From Bacillota bacterium (GTDB taxonomy: Bacteria; Bacillota; Clostridia; Lachnospirales; Lachnospiraceae), in assembly GCA_023412855.1 (NCBI GenBank), contig JAEZRJ010000026.1, positions 1 through 60,291 of the forward strand: a stretch of DNA of 60,291 bases, written 5' to 3'. The notes below the pieces were generated by a model. The model saw only the letters and a list, made by a program, of their open reading frames with translations, did not search any database and was not told where the DNA came from. A program made the position numbers and the translations under genes. Shown here piece by piece: positions 35,101 to 43,770 of this stretch (position 1 is its first letter; each line of letters starts with the position of its first letter).

Positions 35101-38100
35101 AAAACATCGGCAGGCTTTCCGGAAGCTTTAAGAACCAATCCTTGGAGTTATGAGGAAGGAAAGTGTCCCGTACTCATGGATAGTGACGGAGAAAATATTC
35201 TGCCTGAACAAAATACGGCGTTGCCTTATCATATTAGCGGACATTATTTTGCAGGCGGTGACGGCACAAGTGAAAGACCTTATGAAATCGCCTCTGCCGC
35301 TCAGCTTGCAAAGCTTGCAGAGCTGGTGAACGCAGGGACATCTCCCTATGCGGAGACAGGAAAATATTATAGGCTTACCACTAGTATCGATTTGTCCGAT
35401 TACCGGAGCAGTGAGGGATGGATACCCATTGGAACTGGCGATACTGCTGCTTTTAAAGGGGTCTTTGATGGCGGCAGCAAGATGATTACAGGATTATATG
35501 CGAAAAGGGCAGGAGCATACACAGGCCTCTTTGGATATATAGAGGGCGGCACAGTGCGGAATCTGGGAATCATAGGCGCCGGTGTTGCAGGCAGTACAGG
35601 CAGTTATACCGGCGGCGTGGCAGGTATTGTTGATGATAATGGTATGGTGGAAAGCTGTTATGTTACCGGCACTGTCAGCGGTGCGAGCAATGTTGGGGGC
35701 ATAGCAGGGAGCCTTAACGACAGCAGCATCATACAAAACTGTTATACCACATGCAGGGTAGAGGCCATAGGAGACAATGCAGGCGGTGTAGCGGGAAATC
35801 TTGACAGCGGCGGTACGGTGCAAAACTGCTATGCAACCGGTACTGTCAACGGCGTAAGCGATATAGGCGGTGTAGCAGGAAGCATTGGCGGTAACAGTAC
35901 GGTAAAAAATAGCGTTGGATTGAATTCCGGCGTCAGTGGTATAAACAATGCAGGACGTGTAGTGGGTTGTAATAACGGCAGCGTACTCTTAAATAACTAT
36001 GCCTTCTCCGGTATGAGAAACGGCAGTGCTAAAACACTTTCCGGGATTGACGGAGAAGATGTGACTATTGCACAGATAAATACAGCAGCTTTCTGGACAA
36101 ATGCAAGTAACTGGAATATTTCAGGCTGGAATGACGTATCTATATGGACGATTGCGGACAACAACCTTCCGCTTCTTAAAAAGGCGGAAAATTCCCAGCC
36201 CGGCAGAGGGTTATATCTGACTGAGCGTGATATTTCCAAGGCTACTGTAACGATAAACGGTACTTTCATCTATACCGGCAGTGAGATTACGCCGGAGCTT
36301 TCGGCTGTTTTTGACGGCGAAACGCTGAAAGAAGGTGTGGATTATACTGTGTCTCTCGAAAGGAATATCAATGCCGGAACGGCTGTGGCGATACTTAGCG
36401 GCCGGAACAACTTCAAGGGGACTAAGAATATAAATTTTACGATCGGCAAAAAAATGGTTGCAAAGGAAAACTTGGAGTGCGACTTAAGCGCGGCAGTATA
36501 TAATGGTACGGAGCAGCCGGTTTCAGTAACCGGGAAAGACGGTCTGACTGGATTTGGTGATATTACAGTCAAATATGACGGCGAAATAATCGCGCCTGTA
36601 AATGCGGGGGAATATACCGTAACGGTTGATATTTCAGAAGGATTAAATTATAAAGCAGTTGCCGGACTTCTTCTGGGGAATTATACAATTGAGAAAAAAG
36701 AAGTCATAGTAAAAGTTGACGATAAAACTATACAGGAAGGTAATCTATTGCCTGCGGCTACCTTAAGCTATATCGGCTTTATTGGAACGGACAGCGAAGA
36801 CAATACGCTTGCCGTAAAAGCCATGGCGGAGTACGATGCTGCCGCATCTGCTGCGAAACCGGGTACATTTCCGATCAGATTCTCGGTAAATGCCGCTTTG
36901 AATGATACGGTTGGCGCAAATTATACGCTTGTTCACCAAAACGGTATATTGACAGTAATGCCGAAAGAGATAATTCCTGAGAAAAAAGATGAACAACCCG
37001 TGAGTGTCGTAAGTGCTGCGAGCACCGCGAGTGCTGAAGCGGAGAACGCGGCAAGAAGGCCGGAAGCTCACGAAGTTATAGTAATCACCGACACCATGGT
37101 ACTTGCAGCCATTGAAAAGGCACAGTTAGATGCTAAAATAAAAGGAAGCATTACAAAAAGTATGGAAGCACAGATCTTTTTAGCGGCTTCAGACAAGGCA
37201 GGCTTTACTCTTGTTATAGAGCGCGCCGCACTGAACCGGCTGGTAAGGGAAGGCAGACCGTTTAAAATTTCCGGACTTCCGGTTACTTTTCAATTCGATC
37301 TGGCGGCTTTAAAGGAAGTCCAAAAGCAGAGTGGCGGTGACATTAGCATCTCTGTCGATCCGGCAGCTACAGAAGGGCTTCGCAGTACTTTTGATATCAA
37401 AATTACTTCGACCGAAAAAGGTAAGCCGGTGGCTATCCGTTCTTTAGGCAGTGGTTCTGTAATTATCGGTATTGCCGCCAGGCTTGGAAAAGAGGAATTT
37501 GGAGGTTGCCTTTACGGTGCAGCCGTAGAGGCAGACAAAAAAATCAGCCGTATCGCAAAATCAGTCTATGATGCGAATAGCGGCCGTGTGATATTTATCG
37601 CTAATCATTTTCAGATTTATGGAATAGCTTATATGCCGCTTGATTCAAAGTTTATGGATATTTCTGACCATTGGGCAAAGGAGTCCATCGATTATGCGGC
37701 AGGCAGGGGGCTGCTTGACGGAATCTCGGATACGAGGTTTTCTCCCGATTCACCAATGACTCGCGAAATGCTGGCAGCAGCTCTTGGAAAGCTGGCCGGT
37801 GCGGATATGAGTGGTTATAAAACCAGCAGTTTTACCGATGTGGCTGGAGATAAAGAGTATGCTGCATATATCGAATGGGCATATAGAAAAGGCATTATGA
37901 AGGGAACCGGCAATAGAAGATTTGCGCCTGAGCGTACCGTTACCCGTGAGGAAGTGGCGGTATTTATGACAAACTTTGCCAGAGCTACCGGCTATGTCCT
38001 GCCGGTGAAACGTGAAGCGGCTGCTTATGCAGACAATGCTAGCATTGGCAATACTTATAAAAAGGCGGTAAAAGCTACGCAGCAGGCAGGCATTATGATG

Positions 38101-38355
38101 GGAGAAAGCGCAAACAAGTTCAATCCGAAGTCTGGTGTTACCCGCGGAGAGTTTTCTGCTATATTGTACCGTTATGTCAAGCTGACGATCAGTCCGGACA
38201 CCACTCAGGGATGGGCATTAAATGATTCCGGACAGTATCTTTACTATAAGGATGGGAAAATCCTCACCGGCCGACAGGTAATTGCTGGCGTGGAGTACAG
38301 CTTTGGAACCGATGGTACACTTCTGGATCGCTTTCAAGCAGCAGTGGAGAAATAA
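32119..38355 (+). CDS. Large surface protein: GLUG repeats, MBG/YDG-like domains, SLH repeats and a C-terminal wall-binding repeat
   Basis: A 2078-residue secreted protein. The signal peptide ends near residue 30 (PTSAAAEE). Residues about 279-1365 hold three blocks that each start with a QLAEIAALVNGG-like strand, then WIPIGY and FDGGGYKITGL, followed by some fifteen GLUG repeats of the form AGGVAGxxxxxSTVQNCYATG. Residues about 1370-1620 are Ig-like MBG/YDG modules. Three SLH domains follow (about 1843, 1902, 1966), and a choline-binding-like repeat (GWALNDSGQYLYYKDGK) from about 2029. SLH domains anchor to pyruvylated wall polymers. It is probably an adhesin; the ligand is unknown. Start ATG follows AAGGAG. 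Confidence 0.92.
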   Translation: MNQHKPYRRFLTMALSVVMALVSVPTSAAAEEILPGTGVEIISFGELEKAERAVPLGTALEDLDLPENLTAMVCPVMDTDDGEEAQAAGAVETTVPVTWVASPVYDSEKAGVYIFTAGIEGFAVNAELPSITVTVDEINEDSTALDGMADSTASAEEILPQASAELQPVAVMADEIKGSITTFDELTDDIRWQNTTQPFFPAALAGTVEGKTAQISVTWEADHEYDMECPLKGLYVFTAQPAVGYTLGNGVEVPRITVYIPMTTAPAMTFFMAGSETADTSISITTADQLAEIAALVNGGRLKSFLFNDESSKAALVLQNDIDLSNYGRNWNGGKGWMPIGYDSGKPFQEIFDGGGYKITGLFIETTAGNHYCGTGLFGCVDGGTVQNLGITDMNITGGGYAGGVAGSVASGSTVQNCYVTGSISSEGYAGGVTGSVTGSSTVQNCYSAGTVSGASYAGGMIGMVAGGSMVQNCYATGIVSGSGYAGGVAGWADEVLLQNCAGLGRSVTTSSDMNIGRITGFQGGGTFSGNAAFGGMTLEANGTKKTAVGDASGKDGADKSAAELNEENFWTVSSGFTGNWDTSVWTITTGSLPGLFGVAADMPIHIVDGGNPDFPGAGTQDNPYQISNAAQLAKMAELVNDLGTNPVYGGAGIYYKLTADIDLSGYNSANTTFNGGRGWVPIGYGDFNTFQGNFDGDGHKITGLYIRTTIGNHYDSTGLFGSLFGGKVRNIGVEGADITGYNNIGGIAGYIYNNSLVQNCYATGAVTGNDNVGGVVGVVRVNSKVQSSHAAGTVTGNERVGGLAGLAKEAGIVQNCYSDGLVTGFQCVGGVTGYIEAEGNVESCYAAAAVEGTRCVGGIAGAADGNGAKVKNCYSTGAVNGVNDETGGVAGYVYNGGTVENCFAAGTVTGATKVGGVVGVVNPYGTVQNCAALNPGVSGNSKVGRVAGVIAENGISSDNIAFGGMMVTENKMPKTVINDANGVDGKAKDAAALKTSAGFPEALRTNPWSYEEGKCPVLMDSDGENILPEQNTALPYHISGHYFAGGDGTSERPYEIASAAQLAKLAELVNAGTSPYAETGKYYRLTTSIDLSDYRSSEGWIPIGTGDTAAFKGVFDGGSKMITGLYAKRAGAYTGLFGYIEGGTVRNLGIIGAGVAGSTGSYTGGVAGIVDDNGMVESCYVTGTVSGASNVGGIAGSLNDSSIIQNCYTTCRVEAIGDNAGGVAGNLDSGGTVQNCYATGTVNGVSDIGGVAGSIGGNSTVKNSVGLNSGVSGINNAGRVVGCNNGSVLLNNYAFSGMRNGSAKTLSGIDGEDVTIAQINTAAFWTNASNWNISGWNDVSIWTIADNNLPLLKKAENSQPGRGLYLTERDISKATVTINGTFIYTGSEITPELSAVFDGETLKEGVDYTVSLERNINAGTAVAILSGRNNFKGTKNINFTIGKKMVAKENLECDLSAAVYNGTEQPVSVTGKDGLTGFGDITVKYDGEIIAPVNAGEYTVTVDISEGLNYKAVAGLLLGNYTIEKKEVIVKVDDKTIQEGNLLPAATLSYIGFIGTDSEDNTLAVKAMAEYDAAASAAKPGTFPIRFSVNAALNDTVGANYTLVHQNGILTVMPKEIIPEKKDEQPVSVVSAASTASAEAENAARRPEAHEVIVITDTMVLAAIEKAQLDAKIKGSITKSMEAQIFLAASDKAGFTLVIERAALNRLVREGRPFKISGLPVTFQFDLAALKEVQKQSGGDISISVDPAATEGLRSTFDIKITSTEKGKPVAIRSLGSGSVIIGIAARLGKEEFGGCLYGAAVEADKKISRIAKSVYDANSGRVIFIANHFQIYGIAYMPLDSKFMDISDHWAKESIDYAAGRGLLDGISDTRFSPDSPMTREMLAAALGKLAGADMSGYKTSSFTDVAGDKEYAAYIEWAYRKGIMKGTGNRRFAPERTVTREEVAVFMTNFARATGYVLPVKREAAAYADNASIGNTYKKAVKATQQAGIMMGESANKFNPKSGVTRGEFSAILYRYVKLTISPDTTQGWALNDSGQYLYYKDGKILTGRQVIAGVEYSFGTDGTLLDRFQAAVEK

Positions 38356-38395
38356 ATTGAAAAGAAGTGAACGATATTATTGATTTTATAAGTGA

Positions 38396-38447
38396 GGAGC
38401 TATTGCCAAAATGGATGATTAATCTATTAAGCAATAGCTCCCTTTTT
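38396..38447 (+). terminator. Intrinsic terminator of the surface protein gene
   Basis: GGAGCTATTGC (38396-38406) pairs perfectly with GCAATAGCTCC (38431-38441), followed by CTTTTT. Confidence 0.92.
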
Positions 38448-38472
38448 CTGATGAACGGAACAAGATAAAGGT

Positions 38473-38606
38473 ATAGGAGAGGTATAAACACGGGTAAAAG
38501 TACCAGTGTTGCTCTTGGGACAAATGATGCATAGCCGCGCGTGCGAAGCAAAAGCTGTGTCGCCGAAGGACTTGGATGCAAGAGTGGGTAAATCACACTT
38601 TTGTCT
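38473..38606 (+). repeat. Post-terminator repeat family, copy 4 (diverged)
   Basis: Begins TAGGAGAGG after the terminator. The core reads GCGAAGCAAAAGCTGTG-TCGCCGAAGGACTTGGATG and ends AATCACACTTTTGTCTC. It has diverged more than the others and carries an insertion in its left half. Its right edge runs directly into the -35 box of the tetR promoter. Confidence 0.7.
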
Positions 38607-38607
38607 C

Positions 38608-38659
38608 TTGACGTTATTAAATATAGGTTATATAATAATAAACAGAACATTGTTCTGTT
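38608..38659 (+). promoter_or_regulatory. TetR promoter with perfect palindromic operator
   Basis: TTGACG (38608-38613) and TATAAT (38631-38636) with a 17-bp spacer. The 19-bp palindrome AACAGAACATTGTTCTGTT (38641-38659), perfect around a central T, overlaps the start of transcription and is the likely binding site of the TetR encoded next. Confidence 0.88.
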
Positions 38660-38698
38660 TATTATCTATTATTAATTGAAAGTAGGGACATGGGATTA

Positions 38699-39322
38699 AT
38701 GGCTAGAAAAAAGGTCTTATTTGGCGGTAAAAGAGAAGAAATTATTGAAATTGCTTTGCGCCTTTTTATGGAATATGGTTTTGAACAGACCTCCATCAGA
38801 AGAATCATACAAGAAGCAGATGGTGAGGTAGGCATGTTTTATCACTACTTTAAATCGAAGCAGGAGATATTCGACATCGCGGTGCAATATTATCTGGATA
38901 AGTATGTGGAGAGCTATAAGAGGATTGCCGAAGACCGAGATAAAAACATAAGGGAGCAGTTGTCCGAGATGGCCGGGCTGCTGAAGAAGGCTAGCATGGA
39001 ATATGCAATCCTTATGAGAGAGCAGAGTATGCATTGGACAGTGCAGCATGCGCTGCATGCCCGTACCTTAAAGTGCCTTGAGCCTTATATGGCAATCATC
39101 CTGCAAAGAGGAATGGAGGAAGGCCATGCAAAAAATGTGCTGGGATTGCATATCGACACTTTGACCGCCTGCGTTATCCATGGAATTGAAGGAATCTTAC
39201 ATGTGCACGACGGAAAAGAGCTGAAGGAAGAGGATATGAAACAGATAGAGGAAGACGTATATAAATTTGTTGGACATATGCTTCAAATATCTATGCAGAA
39301 AGCGGGTGAAACGGATGTCTAA
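38699..39322 (+). CDS. TetR family transcriptional regulator
   Basis: A regulator of about 207 residues. The helix-turn-helix is IIEIALRLFMEYGFEQTSIRRI and GEVGMFYHYFKSKQEI (about residues 13-52), followed by a helical ligand domain. ATG 38690 lies too close to the GGGA site, so ATG 38699 is preferred. It overlaps the glycosyltransferase start by eight bases, so the pair forms one unit, probably autorepressed through the palindrome at 38641-38659. Confidence 0.9.
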   Translation: MARKKVLFGGKREEIIEIALRLFMEYGFEQTSIRRIIQEADGEVGMFYHYFKSKQEIFDIAVQYYLDKYVESYKRIAEDRDKNIREQLSEMAGLLKKASMEYAILMREQSMHWTVQHALHARTLKCLEPYMAIILQRGMEEGHAKNVLGLHIDTLTACVIHGIEGILHVHDGKELKEEDMKQIEEDVYKFVGHMLQISMQKAGETDV

Positions 39323-40481
39323 GATTTTAATGATCAACCTGCCGTATTCAGGCCATACGAATCCGACATTGGGATTAGCGGAAGAACTTGTGAGACGGGG
39401 GCACTTTGTAGGATATATTAATGCGCCGTCTTTCAGAGAAAAAATAGAAGCTACAGGGGCGATATTTATTCCCTATGATAATTATTCCAATGACCTGACG
39501 GACCAGCAGATAAAGACCCATTGTTTTTTAGCGGCATATAATACCGGATTAAGGATTGGAGAAGATTATGATTTGATTTTGTATGAACTGTTTTTTTATC
39601 TCGGCAAGACGCTTGCAGATACATTGGGGAAACCATGTATCCGGCAATTTTCCATGTTTGCCTGGAATGAGCATGTGGTAAATACATTCATAAGGAAATC
39701 TCCGATGTGGTATGTCCTAAGGCTGAAGGCAGTCAGAAAATTAATCACACGCAATTCTTCACATGGGGTTAAAATAAAGTTCGATGAAATGATCAGCGAA
39801 ATCAACCACAATATTCCTTCGTTAAATATTGTTTATACATCAAAGGAATTCCAGATTTTTACAGATGAATTCGATGAAAAATTTCATTTTGTAGGCCCTT
39901 CTATCGGAAAGAGAATCAGTGAGACCCGTATTCCCTTTCATGAAATGAAAGATATTATAGTATACGTTTCCATGGGAACTGTACTGGGAAAAAATAAGGA
40001 TATATATCAAACTTGTATACGGGCTTTTCAAGGAGAAGACGTCAGTGTGATCATGTCTCTGGGAAAATATATTAAGAAAGAAAGCTTAGGCAGTATTCCT
40101 TCTAATTTTTATGTATATGAAAGTGTTCCCCAATTGGAAGTATTGGAAAAGTCCTCTTTATTTATTACTCATGGAGGAATGAACAGTGTCAATGAGGCTA
40201 TCTATTTTGGTGTGCCGATGCTAGTTGCACCTATTGGCGGCGATCAGCCTACCATTGCCGACAGGGTAGAGGAATTGGGGATGGGAATGCGTATAAAAGG
40301 AAATAAAATTGGTCCCGACGAACTAAAGCTGCTTATAAACACAATAATAAAGGAAGAAAAATTCAAACAAAATGTTGAGAAGCAAAGCGTCTATATGAAG
40401 CAGGCAGGAGGCGTTCATAAAGCAGCAGATCTTATTGAAGCGGAGCTGTCTGCCAGATTGCTTATTGAGCGGGAACATTAA
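39315..40481 (+). CDS. Glycosyltransferase family 1, macrolide-type (MGT/YjiC-like)
   Basis: A 388-residue GT-B glycosyltransferase. SKILMINLPYSGHTNPTLGLAEELVRRGH is the typical N terminus, and the C-terminal donor-binding region reads SLFITHGGMNSVNEAIYFGVPMLVAPIGGDQPTIADRVEELGMG, the HGGxxSxxEAxxxGVPxxxxPxxxDQ signature. Such enzymes transfer a sugar from UDP-glucose to small hydrophobic molecules, often inactivating antibiotics. Control by TetR fits a detoxification role. The start is ATG 39315, overlapping the tetR stop. Confidence 0.9.
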   Translation: MSKILMINLPYSGHTNPTLGLAEELVRRGHFVGYINAPSFREKIEATGAIFIPYDNYSNDLTDQQIKTHCFLAAYNTGLRIGEDYDLILYELFFYLGKTLADTLGKPCIRQFSMFAWNEHVVNTFIRKSPMWYVLRLKAVRKLITRNSSHGVKIKFDEMISEINHNIPSLNIVYTSKEFQIFTDEFDEKFHFVGPSIGKRISETRIPFHEMKDIIVYVSMGTVLGKNKDIYQTCIRAFQGEDVSVIMSLGKYIKKESLGSIPSNFYVYESVPQLEVLEKSSLFITHGGMNSVNEAIYFGVPMLVAPIGGDQPTIADRVEELGMGMRIKGNKIGPDELKLLINTIIKEEKFKQNVEKQSVYMKQAGGVHKAADLIEAELSARLLIEREH

Positions 40482-40560
40482 TTGGACGGTGATGCGCCAT
40501 TCATTATCCCGGATGGAAAGATAATGGATAAAGACATAGAAAGAAGGATTGAGGAAAGCT

Positions 40561-40902
40561 ATGAACTTACAGATTTTCGGAACCAATAAATGTTTTGATA
40601 CGAAGAAGGCACAGAGATATTTCAAGGAGCGCGGTGTGAAGTTCCAGTTTATCGATTTGAAGGAAAAGGGTATGAGCAGAGGGGAATTCATTAGTGTAAA
40701 GCAGGCGGTCGGCGGACTGGAAGCTATGCTGAATGAAAATTGCAAGGATAAAGATTCACTTGCTTTGATAAAATATATCGCGGAAGAAGACAAAGAAGGA
40801 AAGGTACTGGAAAATCAGCAGGTGCTTTTAACACCCATCGTAAGAAATGGTAAAATGGCTACGGTAGGATATAAGCCGGAGGTGTGGAAGGACTGGGAAT
40901 AG
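40561..40902 (+). CDS. ArsC/Spx-like thioredoxin-fold protein
   Basis: A 113-residue protein. NLQIFGTNKCFDTKKAQRYFKERGVKFQFIDLKEKGMSRGE is the ArsC-family N terminus with one cysteine (C10) in the active-site loop, and LLTPIVRNGKMATVGYKPEVW is the C-terminal cis-proline region. It is a reductase-like or regulatory member; true arsenate reduction is unproven and no ars genes are adjacent. Start is ATG 40561 with GAGGAAAG upstream. Confidence 0.82.
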   Translation: MNLQIFGTNKCFDTKKAQRYFKERGVKFQFIDLKEKGMSRGEFISVKQAVGGLEAMLNENCKDKDSLALIKYIAEEDKEGKVLENQQVLLTPIVRNGKMATVGYKPEVWKDWE

Positions 40903-41216
40903 ATCGGAGTTTACTCAGTCTATTCCCGCATCGTTCCAATCTGTACACGTTCCGGCGGCGGATCTTGTAGTGATTATTTTCCGGCTCGGAGCATAAATTG
41001 CTGCATATAATGAATGCTCCGGCAAGCCGTAATCCTATAAATAATTCTACATTTGTCGTTCCATATATCTGTCGGCTTGTTTAACATAGGAAACTTGTGT
41101 TACTTTATTAATTATATTATGCCGTATCTCATATTTGAATAAATGACCTTTAATTTTAAACGCTTATCTATTATCCCTATCAACTAAGTTTATCTAAGGA
41201 AGGGCATATATTATTC
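40903..41216. other. Intergenic region with a hairpin
   Basis: A hairpin with arms CGGAGCAT (40987-40994) and ATGCTCCG (41014-41021) sits between convergent genes. It has no T-run on either strand. Nothing else is evident. Confidence 0.45.
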
Positions 41217-42461
41217 TTAATCAATATAGGCATCAATAGAAGCATGCTTTGCGGGCAAGACTCTTTCTTTGCTATTTTTACATAAATAATTTTTAACTGC
41301 AAACAACAGTAAGGCAAAACAACATGGGAATGCCATTCCCCAAAAATAGAATGTGTTGTTATAATCATATATATATCCTGAATAAACTGGGCCAATCACA
41401 AGACCAAAACCTTGCAAAGTTCCAATGATTCCATAAATAAACCCTCTATTTCCTACTTTACTTCCATACTCTACAAGCAGACTTTGCAAAGCAATATACA
41501 TAGCCGATCCTGCCAAAAATTCAATAAAAATTATTCCTATAAATATATATGGATTAATAACAAATTTTAATATAATGAATGTTGCAACTTCAATAATGAG
41601 TGACATCAATACTAGCTTTTTACTCCCGATTTTATCACATATTTTTCCCATAAATGGACCTGAAAAAGAAAAAACTAAAAAGTTTAAGGATAATACAAAG
41701 GAAATATATGTTAATGGCATTTTTAAAATGGAATCACCGTAAATAGGAAATATTGAAGTTAAGGAAGAGCAGATAAAGTCTCCAAGCATTGCAAGGCATC
41801 CTATAACAATAAATTCAATACCCAATATAGCTTTGTATATATTTTTTAACTTTACATTTTCTTTTTTCTTTTGTTCTCTTATTATTTTGATTTCACTAAC
41901 TTTAAAACTTAAAATAAACGCCCCGAATGCTGAAAATGTTGAGATTAAAAAAACTATTTTATAATCAGAAAATCTTGAAATTATTGCCCCGCCTATTAGC
42001 GGACCTATTGCACTGCCTAATGAAGAAAAAACACTATATGTTCCAATTTCTTTTCCTTTTTTTGATTTGTTCACTAAAGCGCCTAAAAAGGAGTAAATCA
42101 GAGGTGTTATGATTCCGATCACAAATCCTTCTAAAATATAAATAGTAGCAATTATAAATGGCTGTATAAAAAGTGTTTGCAAATAAAAAAGTACACTTAA
42201 TGCAACTAATGATAACATTAATATCTTTTTATATCCAAAGAAGTCAGCGATAATACCCGCCGGAATTTGCAGGACGGTACGACCAAATCCATAAATTGAA
42301 AAAATATAAGATATAGTGATTGTTCCAACTCCAAACATTCCAAAATATGATGGCATAATTGGTGTCAACGATGTATAACTTAAATTAAATAGCATTCCGC
42401 AAATACAAATTACTAAAAATGTCTTATTTTCTGTAAATATATTTTTATTAAATGATTTCAT
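41217..42461 (-). CDS. MFS transporter in an AT-rich island
   Basis: A 414-residue twelve-helix transporter. The loop 2-3 motif is GIIADFFGYKKIL, and a second copy in the C half is GKICDKIGSKKLV. The family is broad, covering drug, sugar and metabolite export. Codon use is strongly AT-biased compared with the genes on either side, and only the radical SAM gene upstream shares this. The 29-base gap and shared strand make it the second gene of that pair, so export of the radical SAM product is a reasonable guess. ATG follows TAGGAG. Confidence 0.85.
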   Translation of the reverse strand: MKSFNKNIFTENKTFLVICICGMLFNLSYTSLTPIMPSYFGMFGVGTITISYIFSIYGFGRTVLQIPAGIIADFFGYKKILMLSLVALSVLFYLQTLFIQPFIIATIYILEGFVIGIITPLIYSFLGALVNKSKKGKEIGTYSVFSSLGSAIGPLIGGAIISRFSDYKIVFLISTFSAFGAFILSFKVSEIKIIREQKKKENVKLKNIYKAILGIEFIVIGCLAMLGDFICSSLTSIFPIYGDSILKMPLTYISFVLSLNFLVFSFSGPFMGKICDKIGSKKLVLMSLIIEVATFIILKFVINPYIFIGIIFIEFLAGSAMYIALQSLLVEYGSKVGNRGFIYGIIGTLQGFGLVIGPVYSGYIYDYNNTFYFWGMAFPCCFALLLFAVKNYLCKNSKERVLPAKHASIDAYID

Positions 42462-42490
42462 CTCGCTCCTAAAATGTTTACCTTATAATT

Positions 42491-43621
42491 TTATAGTGTT
42501 GCTTTATATAATGGGAGTATAATATGCGGAAAAGTTTTGAAATCAAAATAATACTCTTTGATAGGACTGTAAGATCCATTTCTCGGGTTTCCCGCTAATG
42601 CTAATAAAGGATTTAAGTTATTATTTACCATTTGCATTATATTTGTTTTTTGTATTCTTTTAACGAAATTTATTTCCGGCATAATGCATTTACTCATTTT
42701 TGTGTTTTCTTCAGGGTAGACTAAGCCGATAGATGGAATTACTCCTATCTCACATATTTGTTTTAAATTTTCTTCAATTTCTGTTATATTAGAATCAAAT
42801 TTATTTAAAAGTATATTTGTATAAACTTGATTTTCTCCAAATAATTCCACACATTTCTCCCAATTTTTAAAATATAGACTTCGGGGTATATTTCCCTTCC
42901 CCGGCATAATCTTTTTTCTTATCTTCTCTTCCAAAATTTCAATATTACATGATATGGTACTAACATTATGTTCATATAATAAGTTTATCCATTCCAAATC
43001 TTCAACAGGTTCAAATTCACAAGCTATCGGAACATTAATTCCAATATTATTTAATTTTTCTATGAAATTAATCATGCCCAATATTCCTTTATCCGTATCA
43101 TTGGTCGTTCCAGTGGTTAAAGAAATATGTTTTATCAAATTTTCACTGTTTGCAGCTTTAATAACTTCTATTAATTCGTTCTGTGTGTTCTTATTATTGT
43201 CACTCCAACTTTGAATGCTGCAAAACTGACATTCTTCATTTCTATAAAAATGAATGCAGAAATGGTTAATTGTAATTGCTAAGTGTCCGTTCGCTTCAAT
43301 ACTTCCAATTTCATATCCTTTTTTTTCTTTATAAAGCTTATCATAATAACTTGGTTTATTAAAAATAATAACATCAAATATTTGATCATTACCTTTTATA
43401 AAAATCTTTTCATTATTATCAATACATAATTCAAAGTCAGAATTATTATTTACATAAGTATAAACCGGAAAAATCAAATCACATCTGCCGATACAATAAA
43501 AAAATACTTTATTATAATACAGATGCGGAACATTATAATTTAATAATAACTTCGATTGAAATTTCTTTGATATTTTAATTCCACTTATCTGTAATTCAAT
43601 TTTTAAATCTCCGTTTAACAT
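42491..43621 (-). CDS. Radical SAM protein with a CX8CX2C-spaced cysteine motif
   Basis: A 376-residue protein. The candidate cluster motif is CIHFYRNEECQFCS (about residues 117-130), spaced CX8CX2C rather than CX3CX2C. Other radical SAM features are present: HISLTTGTTN in the place of the SAM-binding GGE strand, IACEFEPVEDLEWINLLYEH, and KIRKKIMPGKGNIPRSLYFK, which resembles the biotin-synthase-like barrel. The first 110 residues are beta-rich and not recognised. The reaction is unknown. Base composition is very AT-rich, suggesting transfer. Start ATG follows AAGGGG. Confidence 0.72.
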   Translation of the reverse strand: MLNGDLKIELQISGIKISKKFQSKLLLNYNVPHLYYNKVFFYCIGRCDLIFPVYTYVNNNSDFELCIDNNEKIFIKGNDQIFDVIIFNKPSYYDKLYKEKKGYEIGSIEANGHLAITINHFCIHFYRNEECQFCSIQSWSDNNKNTQNELIEVIKAANSENLIKHISLTTGTTNDTDKGILGMINFIEKLNNIGINVPIACEFEPVEDLEWINLLYEHNVSTISCNIEILEEKIRKKIMPGKGNIPRSLYFKNWEKCVELFGENQVYTNILLNKFDSNITEIEENLKQICEIGVIPSIGLVYPEENTKMSKCIMPEINFVKRIQKTNIMQMVNNNLNPLLALAGNPRNGSYSPIKEYYFDFKTFPHIILPLYKATL

Positions 43622-43730
43622 ATTTTCCCCTTTTCAATATGCATGTTTTTGATTTCTATTAGTTGGAAGCAGACAACTAAATTATTAAGACTTATTATTT
43701 ATCCATTTCTTAATTGAGTGTATTTTTGCT

Positions 43731-43770
43731 CAAAAAAAAAGCAGCAAATGCAGGCAATAATATGCTGCTT
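43731..43770 (-). terminator. Minus-strand hairpin with T-run in the radical SAM leader
   Basis: AAGCAGCA (43739-43746) pairs with TGCTGCTT (43763-43770). Read on the minus strand the hairpin is followed by nine T, a strong terminator. It lies about 110 bases before the radical SAM start on the same strand, so it is either an attenuator in that leader or the end of an undetected upstream transcript. Confidence 0.65.

Noticed and set aside
33300..36000. DNA-level repeat or CRISPR in the surface protein region
   Set aside because: Repetition follows the reading frame and encodes GLUG protein repeats.
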